Positions 56,576-64,000 of a stretch of 64,000 nucleotides of DNA are shown here, one piece after another. The notes under the pieces were generated by a model. That model worked only from the letters and a program-made list of their open reading frames with translations. It was not told the DNA's origin and ran no database searches. This DNA comes from Siphonodentalium dalli (Eukaryota > Mollusca > Scaphopoda > Gadilida > Siphonodentaliidae). Made by a program: the position numbers and the translations under genes. The stretch covers positions 45,737,549-45,801,548 of the forward strand of contig CP136067.1 in the NCBI GenBank assembly GCA_032622095.1. The letters are read 5' to 3'. How positions within the stretch are numbered: the first letter of the stretch is position 1; the number at the start of each line of letters is the position of its first letter.

Positions 56576-58083
56576 ATGAAGAAAACTATAGCTGTGTGCC
56601 TTTTAAACAAATCAAATTTCTTAACAGAAGCTTAATACGTACACATTCACATTGTTGGCCGAGACGCTCCACAACCATATGCGACAGTTATGCGCGCTCG
56701 AACTGCCGACGGAAATTATTGTCCTCAAATGTGTTTGTTTCTATTTTCGTCAGTGCAACGAAGTTGGACCAGAAATTAACTTTCATGAATATCTGGTGTT
56801 GTCATGTGCGTCTTTACGAAATAGTATTAATCCGCCTGATTCAATGTAAATATATATTGTTGGTGCGATGCCAAGTTGGCGGGAAGCACGCGCTTATTCG
56901 TATCTAGTGAGAGATAATGAAGTAGGTAATGGCTTTTTAATTAATATAATATGGGTTACATGTGATAAATAATAATTAATATAGTATACGGTATTATTTT
57001 AGTAATGACATGATGCATAATTATTGGGAGTATACGCATAAACGATAGAAAAGTTGGGTTCGGCTATACAAGCACCTGTGCCCTGCAAGTATACACAGTA
57101 AAATATTTAGTGTGTCATAAACATACAATCAATTGGTACAATGCATGCATGGTGCAATTGTAAATGTGATATAGCAAGGAGGGATTGGAATACAAGTGAT
57201 GCAACTTATTGTTGATCCTTCCCATGTGTTGATTTGCTCTCACGAAAAGATAGTAAATAGACGGTAATACAGAAACGAGTATCAGGTTTCAATGGTTAAA
57301 GATGTATTCACGATTTCAGACCTCCTGTTTCGGACAATGTAAGATATATGGTCGTTTCGAATTTTATCGCCTTGTTTGCCATTTTAGAACATCGCAAATG
57401 GCAGCGAACCTTCCGTAACGAACGACGTGGAAAAATAATTAATTAATTGAAACGACCGTCAATCAATTCAATCAAGAGAATGCTCTATTCTATTGTATAA
57501 AAAAAGAAACTGGAATTATCGCACGAACACAGTCCTAATGTCCCGTAACAATGTAGCGACATCATGCACTCCCCATTTCATACTGAGATAATTTCAAACT
57601 CGACCATTACCGGGTAGGATCGGTCCCTTTGATCTGCCAACAATGCACCCGACATGGGTTCTTCCGTATCATTTTGTTCGAGGTAAACAGTTTATCGCCA
57701 CAGGGTCTGGGCAGGTAACATGACGGTAATCGTATACGTTAAAGGACCATGTACCTTTCTAGCCTCGCTGTCTAGCAATGTTCCGCTTATGTCGCGTCGC
57801 TATAAACAGCAGTACATACATGTTTAGATTAGAAACGGAGAACTGATGACAGGGGGCCAGGGTTGTGGTGTCTCACTACCACTTTTGGTCAAACCTTTTG
57901 GTTCAACATTTGGACATTTCATGCCTGACACACCATTAGTTGAAAATATTACAAAAAAATAGCTTGAAATTGTTCTCATTGTTTGATTTTCCAAACAGTA
58001 ATTAGTGGGGAATATATTGTTAATAAAAACGCACTTAAATTATTGCTCCATAACGCTCCGATCTATCTAATTACTAACAATTC
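56576..58083. other. Unannotated DNA
   Basis: About 1.5 kb without recognisable coding or repeat structure. Confidence 0.4.
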
Positions 58084-58087
58084 TTAA

Positions 58088-58600
58088 AGATACTGGCGGC
58101 GTTGGCGGTGGGTATGCTGTTAAAATATTCACCTCCGTCAAAAACCGCCATAAACAGAAATACTAGTAAAATATAGACAGACATTGTTCTTATACCAATC
58201 AGAAATATGGCACAACCAGTCTGTTGTTGTCAAATGTTTTTCCTTTGTTATGTAAAAAAAACATTACAGAACCTGGCTTTTGTTTAGATCTGGATATGGC
58301 AAACCTTAAGAGCGTTATTTGTTAGTGTTTTCCTGATATGGAAATAATAAAGAGCGTTTATATCATTTGTGTGTGATTAAACCAATAGAATTGCGCTGTG
58401 TTATGTAAACAGAAGCAAAACTTCTGTAACACGAGCAGGCTCTTGTTTACGTACACCATCGTACGTATTGATGATAATATACTATTTACGCGCTGATTAT
58501 GTTTGGCATATAAACAAAACTATACATATTTTAATATTCCTTCTGTTGATGGCGATTTGAACAAATATGAATATTTATGCAACGAACGCCGCCCGTGCCT
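58088..58600. mobile_element. MITE-T, full copy with TTAA duplication
   Basis: Flanked by TTAA at 58084-58087 and 58601-58604. Termini AGATACTGGCGGCGTTGG and CGAACGCCGCCCGTGCCT are inverted with mismatches. Related to 47911-48405 and to the partial copy at 44655. The family is marked by AAAGAGCGTTTATATCATTT in the middle. Confidence 0.9.
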
Positions 58601-58604
58601 TTAA

Positions 58605-60233
58605 CCTGCCTTTCATGGATTAGTATTTCTACACCTATATGCAGTTACAATGCGCATGACGATATTCACCGTATCTATCGACCTATTTTTGACATCGAAA
58701 CCGGACCGATATGTCACAACTGCGAGCAATGGTACTTAGCATTTTATGTTTCTATCCGCCAAGTGCTCAAACTGTCATGAAATTAGTAATATTTGCTGAA
58801 GCCAAGTTTCCACTTACGATGTGAATTATATCATGTCATGAATATCTACTCTGCCTGGTTACGCTCGTAGAAATTACATTCCACCGGATCAAAACATGGG
58901 AACATTTTGATGTTCTAAGAGGGAACTGTACGACATTGAATAAACAACGCAGGGAATATATTTATTAGTTAATACCTGTTCCTTAATAATCTATTTCAAA
59001 GTAGGAGGTGGTCTCAACTCGAGACTGCACTATTTTTCTGAGTCGATATCGCAATAAACATTGAATTAATTCCAGGGAGAAACTACAAGATTGTTAACGA
59101 TGCAAATCAAAATCGGTTCATCAAAATCGCATACATCATGCAATCTAGAGCTAGGACATTCACCTACTGTTAAATACAGTATTAATGGACATGTACTAAC
59201 TAAGAAATATCTTACCTGCACTGTTTTTTCTTCAATGTTATAAACATGTCAGAACATCAAAAAGTATTCAGGTTTTTAACTGGTGGAGTGTGAGCTCTAC
59301 GGGACTGGAGATTCAATCATTTATGACATGATTTCGATATGAATAAAACAAAACCACACAAGATGAGAGTAAACATATATTTTTTAGGAACGCTCTAAAT
59401 TGAAACCATTAGAAGCGGCTAAAGCTGGCTGTTATGAATGACGATATCCGAACATCGAATCGTGTCGTAAACAGGCCAATAGAAACAGCCAGATTTGCAC
59501 GGTCCTATTTTACAGTTTACACCAATATTTCAGAAGTTCCTGAGTCATGGTCATGGTCCCGCTCACCGTAAATGAGAATGATAACACAGGCATAGCGAAT
59601 CCACAAATTCATCCATATGTAAATAAGTCGAAAACACTCACAAAACTTATATTGAGAACGCTCTTTATGGGACGGAAACATTAACGCTCTTTGAAAAGGC
59701 GATCATTGAATGTTTGCTGGGGTAACCAAAAATCTAAATATCCGGTCTGCTTAAAGATATATTATGGACTAATTCGGGTGCGAGAAACTGATAAGTTAGT
59801 ACTCAAGCGCTATGCCAACTGTGTGAATGTAGCATTCCACTAGCATTACCGAAAATCTCAAAGAAATCGATCATACCACTCCATAGATACCATCGTCTAA
59901 ACTACGCTTAATTGTAAATATTTACATCTCGATTCGGGACGCGGCAATCAACGATAAACTAACGCAAATTATTTCGGCATCGAGAATCATTCCATTTAAT
60001 TAATATATAATAATGACCGTGTGTGTACTGTACATTAGGATTAATATTCGTAAAAAATAACTACTTTGAACAAGTTTAGTCTCCATATCTATTTGATCAC
60101 CCAACCTGAGTGTTTCACATCACTTTAACCTCGGGTGATGTTTCCTTCACCCGATGTCAAATTTCTTCTTCCCTGGGGAGAGAACTTTAAAAAAAAGATA
60201 CAATTAGTTTGTTGTCCAATCCTTTTTCTTAAA
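58605..60233. other. Unannotated DNA
   Basis: GAACGCTCTTTATGG near 59652 echoes the MITE-T core motif. A short hairpin around CCTCGGGTGATG...CACCCGATG lies near 60128-60156. No genes recognised. Confidence 0.4.
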
Positions 60234-60620
60234 GATGGTCTATCTCTTCCTATATACTTTTATATAGTTTCCGGGGTATACAATAATATACATGAGTCCA
60301 AGACACCTGTCCAGAAAAGCTTCTGTAAATTATTATTGATTGTATACCTATATTTGTTTATTTAAGACGATAATCAAGTGGGACAATTTTTCGTTAGTAT
60401 TTTTAGAATCTTTTAGATAGAGCTGTCCCGCATGGTGCGCTCCGAACGAATCTGAGCCGAAAAATGTCCCAAATTGATTGTGCATATCCTATACCAGAAA
60501 ATTCCTAATAAAATCAATACTAATTGATATAGAACCATTTCCACATAGGGGTCTTGGATTTATATTTATTTTATACCCAGGGAGCTGTATAAAATTTGTT
60601 ATAGGAAGAGATAAACCATC
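60234..60620. repeat. Large foldback element, arms about 165 bp
   Basis: GATGGTCTATCTCTTCCTAT opens the left arm and ATAGGAAGAGATAAACCATC closes the right. The arms continue inward with many mismatches (GGGTATA-AATAAT, TCCAAGACACCT against AGGGGTCTTGGA) to AATCAAGTGGGACAATTTTTCG and CGAAAAATGTCCCAAATTGATT. A single-arm relative lies at 24400-24560. Confidence 0.75.
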
Positions 60621-63584
60621 AGTATTCGCTGTGTATCAGTATGTGTATTGTGTCACTGTGTATTGGTTATAGTAACCCAGTACAAAGTACCAAATACAAA
60701 TCCACATTATCATAGAAAAAACTTTCGACAGATTGATTGATTTCTTGCAAAGTCACATATAACACTGTGTATACGCAAATCTGATATCACGTACATGGAG
60801 GTTATTTAATACACGTACAATTGTACATGAGTATATACATCAGCAATTAATTTAGATTAAAATAAACTTTGAACTATCGTGGTATGATAAATATAAAGTT
60901 TGTTTGTCTCATTAGTTGTCTCATTCGTTATGCAAAATATTGAAAACAATTAGAAAATTGCTATGCCATAAATTGGCAAGTACATGTATGTTTTCAGAGT
61001 ATTATGTAGTCTGTAAATCCATATATCGACCAATCTTATCCCTTCATTCAAAACACGTATCCAAGAACCGGTTCTCACTAAATGTGCCGTAACATTCATT
61101 TCTTATATTTATATTGCTTTATGATGATTTATTCTGATAAAAAGCTGAATGTATTCTTATTTATGTTCACAAAATCTGCCTAGAATTTGAGACTAGCCAT
61201 GCAGCACATTAGGTCAACCCAATACAAGATTTCCACGCACGTTGCAACGATCAGTCATAAATAACTGGCTTCATATGCAATTCGGCTGAACTTTTAACCT
61301 CTTTGTTGCTTATGACGCTATGATGTCGAGTGCGGGGCTGATCACGTTATGGTCATTTTCCCGTGGACAAATATAACGAGAATATCAGGTAGAAACCCAT
61401 AAAACTCACTCGGTTGAAAAGCTATCATTTACAATCGTGGAACATCATACACTCTTTGAAACTTCGAAATACAGTTGTTCTGATACATCGATCTCTGAGT
61501 TCCAGTTATGAATAATTTCCGACTGCTAGTGTCCTGAAGTAGGTCCGTACTCAGTACGGACGTATAACACACAGCGTGACATTTTACGTCCGTACTCAGT
61601 ACTGACGTATAACAACCAAGATGTTAAAAGCACGCCCAATTAGTCTGCTGGCCATTTTTAGTGATCAGGTCAACAATGTGTGACGCCGTGTTTGTGTTAC
61701 GGTCTGTGTTATTGGGGTACAAGAAAACCAATGTCAGAAATAATAACAACCATCACCGAATTAACGAACCGGCGGCCGACTCGGCCGTCTCCGACCACAA
61801 CCCCCAGTGGGCTGCAGAACGAAAAATGTATATAAAAGTTGAAATATAAGACTTACAAAATCTTTTTCATTTCTTTTATTTGTAATTGACATAGCTTGTC
61901 ACAAACCAAAAATCAACATTATTGACATAATAATGTAAAGGACAATAAACGAAATTGAAATTCCCAACTACACCTTTTACCAGACTCGGCCTCCGGGTCG
62001 CAGTTCGACTTTTAAATCCGTCCCAAAAATTCCCATTTCTATAAATAAAACCCCCAGCGCCCAGGCGAAACAAGAATCTCTTCATTAGTATACACGCAGA
62101 GCGCGAAATGCAATGGGTGACCCAATTGGCAGTTGACCAATCACCGACCGGATTTAGTGTAACACAGACAGGCTATATACATATTTCTGATTACCTGTAG
62201 TGTCTTCCAGGGCACAACTCAAACAACGATATACGTGTATAGTACATGCACATGTACATGTGTATCATTATAGTTTGCCCCCAAAATGCAAATAAGCAAA
62301 ACGTATTTACAATGTGTAAAAAAAATGGGATATGAAGTGCATCAAGGACATCTCATGTACGAACATATATGAATGAGTATATACATTATACTAATTAAAT
62401 TATATTACACCGTAATAGGCGATAAACTTAACAATTATGATAATTAGACAACCTCTGAACGCGAATACAAATTTCAAAACATATCATGTAAATATGTTTA
62501 TACCGTTATCTTGATAACATGTGTGTCCCATTATATTGTATCGGGAGGGGGCGTCATAATTTGATAAACTTGTGACCCAATCCCCTTTGTATATTATGCA
62601 ATAAAATATGTTTCAAGTAAATGAAAAACTTACCAAGTATATTTGTATTAATTTTAACTAAGGGTCACTGCATGTCCCTGGTCAGTACTAGTTCATGAGA
62701 GTCTCATTGATTGAAATTGTCGAAATCCATTGGTCTCGAGGATAATTGCGTTAGTAAATCAGAAACGTTGGGAACGGGAGACGGACCTGACTGCAGCAAT
62801 TCGATCAGAATGTGTTTCTAGTCTGATATAGTGTTAATGGCGCAGCCGTCGGTCATCTCGTTAAGAAGATAAGCAGTCCTAATCATGTAAATTGCTTTTC
62901 ACTGTTTTCTTGAGACGATTTCGAAAACCGACTCGCCAGGGGGCGCCCATTTGCGGCCAGCTGTATGTACTTATAGCCTGGCTCTCTCGGTACGCCAACA
63001 GTACGCCCTTCTGGGTGTTTTGTTGCCGCCGGTTGCCGACAAACGGTGGCGACATTTCCTGATGTTGGGTCTACAATTACGAGTGGCCCGGATGTTCCGA
63101 CAATCATAACGATAATAATTCGACAATTTCGTCCCAACACAGGAGTAATAACCATGTTGGCCATATCATCTTAGTGTTGTACTGGTGGGCGAAGAGCACA
63201 ACTTATGACTGGCATAAACCCTAAACTTGTCCAGCTATAGTGCAGTTATGCTGATGAGTACCGTTGATTTAGCTCTAATATTGCTGATGCCAATTGATAC
63301 TGTTCATAAAACGTGGCGTTGTTGTTTTAGATTGTTTTTCGCGGCCATCAAAATCAGTCCTTTAAAATGCATTATCTGTATGGATAACTAAATAACACAT
63401 GCTTCTATATTTAAGCGTATTTCAACAGTAGCTAATATAAAACATCCAGAATTTGCACCAGTTTTCAATAATTCGCGCAGCCATTTAGTTAAAATGTATT
63501 GAGATATTTACATTTACATGTATGTATACTTAACTGCTCCCAACAAATACTTTCAATGTCTTGAGTAACATGTTTTAAATTTGA
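60621..63584. other. Mostly unannotated DNA
   Basis: About 3 kb. A 28-bp block (GTCCGTACTCAGTACGGAC followed by GTATAACA) occurs twice in direct orientation at 61543 and 61588 and contains a palindrome. The minus-strand frame at 63164-62883 and others show no family features. Confidence 0.35.
61543..61616. repeat. Duplicated palindromic block GTCCGTACTCAGTACGGAC
   Basis: Two direct copies 45 bp apart, each GTCCGTACTCAGTACKGACGTATAACA; the first is a perfect inner palindrome. Possible protein-binding or former terminal repeat site. Confidence 0.7.
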
Positions 63585-63588
63585 TTAA

Positions 63589-63980
63589 CCCTTTACCCAA
63601 CAGAAGGGCCCTGTGCCAATGCATTCTCTTATATATGCGAGTCGACCATAGGTCGCCTCGCATATATAGGAGCATGCATTGGCTTAACACATTAAAAATT
63701 ATAAAATTGTTAAAGAATGTAAGAAAAAATGGTAAAAAGTGTTAAAAAAAGATTTTTTTTAGGCCAATGCATTCTCTTATATATGCGAGGCGACCTATGG
63801 TCGACTCGCATATATAAGATAATGCATTGGCACAGGGCATAACTGTAACTATCACAATGTGGTCAAGGAGCCGGTTCCAATGATATCCATATTTGTATGG
63901 TTCTATTGAGACAGACCGAAGATATTTTAGGCTGTTGAAGCTTTATTTGGCCGGTTTTGGCCGGTTTGTTGGGTAAAGGG
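63589..63980. mobile_element. 392-bp TTAA MITE built from two nested hairpins
   Basis: Outer termini CCCTTTACCCAACA and TGTTGGGTAAAGGG, flanked by TTAA at 63585-63588 and 63981-63984. Inside, GGCCAATGCATTCTCTTATA-type blocks form one hairpin at 63615-63683 and another at 63762-63831, and the two hairpins are inverted copies of each other. Bases therefore can pair locally or across the element. TTTGGCCGGTTTTGGCCGG lies near the right end. Confidence 0.9.
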
Positions 63981-64000
63981 TTAAAGACATAGGCTGCCAC

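Overview
The window reads as AT-rich, non-coding-dominated nuclear DNA of a marine invertebrate animal. A mollusc, and probably a gastropod, is the best guess. The inference rests on the mixture of APE-type LINEs (one with a 2A-like NPGP motif), an L2-clade LINE, a Mutator-like/YqaJ transposon, TTAA-flanked MITEs, tRNA-SINE-like tails and abundant ACATGTA-type motifs. I see no bacterial operons, rRNA or convincing intact tRNA, and no host gene I would defend as functional. Nearly every long reading frame belongs to a mobile element, and most are broken.

Layout. 352-3049 is a composite repeat A-B-B-A: two near-identical 452-bp modules in direct orientation, each with its own inverted termini, around two tandem ~0.9-kb units, with a candidate 4-bp target duplication (TAAT) at the outer edges. 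3325-3594 is a 45-bp tandem array. 3846-11481 is bounded by ~44-bp inverted repeats and a 5-bp duplication (ATTGT). It holds a decayed zinc-finger gene, a field of degenerate repeats and a decayed LINE (7991-11440). 11772-13553 is a second, diverged composite of the same plan (A'-B'-A', TTTA duplication), inserted in the loop of an older foldback.

15521-22605 is a minus-strand LINE (LINE-B) flanked by a 127-bp direct repeat that reads as identical, with a 5'-truncated L2-clade LINE nested in it. 25076-29010 is a second, longer relative (LINE-B2) that keeps ORF1 but has lost the RT catalytic core. A MULE transposase fragment lies at 29073-29312. 29872-33080 is a series of tandem or near-tandem degenerate repeats. 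34604-41990 carries an SGNH-like frame and a decayed Mutator-like transposase with a YqaJ-type C-terminus. That coding region is split by a 3.86-kb LINE (LINE-C, 36941-40798) with a 6-bp duplication; removing the insert restores the reading frame.

43.1-48.9 kb holds an isolated exon-like frame, a foldback, a 920-bp element with 57-bp perfect termini, a 27-bp minisatellite and TTAA-flanked MITEs. 48307-52956 is a 1446-bp unit present about 2.9 times, whose junctions repeat ~116 bp of a MITE. 54.1-56.2 kb contains a GC-rich tandem repeat, a reading frame with a GCDTTS motif and a CXC/TCR-like C-terminus, and a ~172-bp satellite. The last 8 kb is mostly featureless apart from a MITE, a large foldback and a TTAA element made of two nested hairpins.

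The elements do not cooperate as a pathway. They record successive insertions: the foldback before composite 2, LINE-B before L2, Mutator before LINE-C, and the 1446-bp unit before or during the TTAA-MITE insertion.
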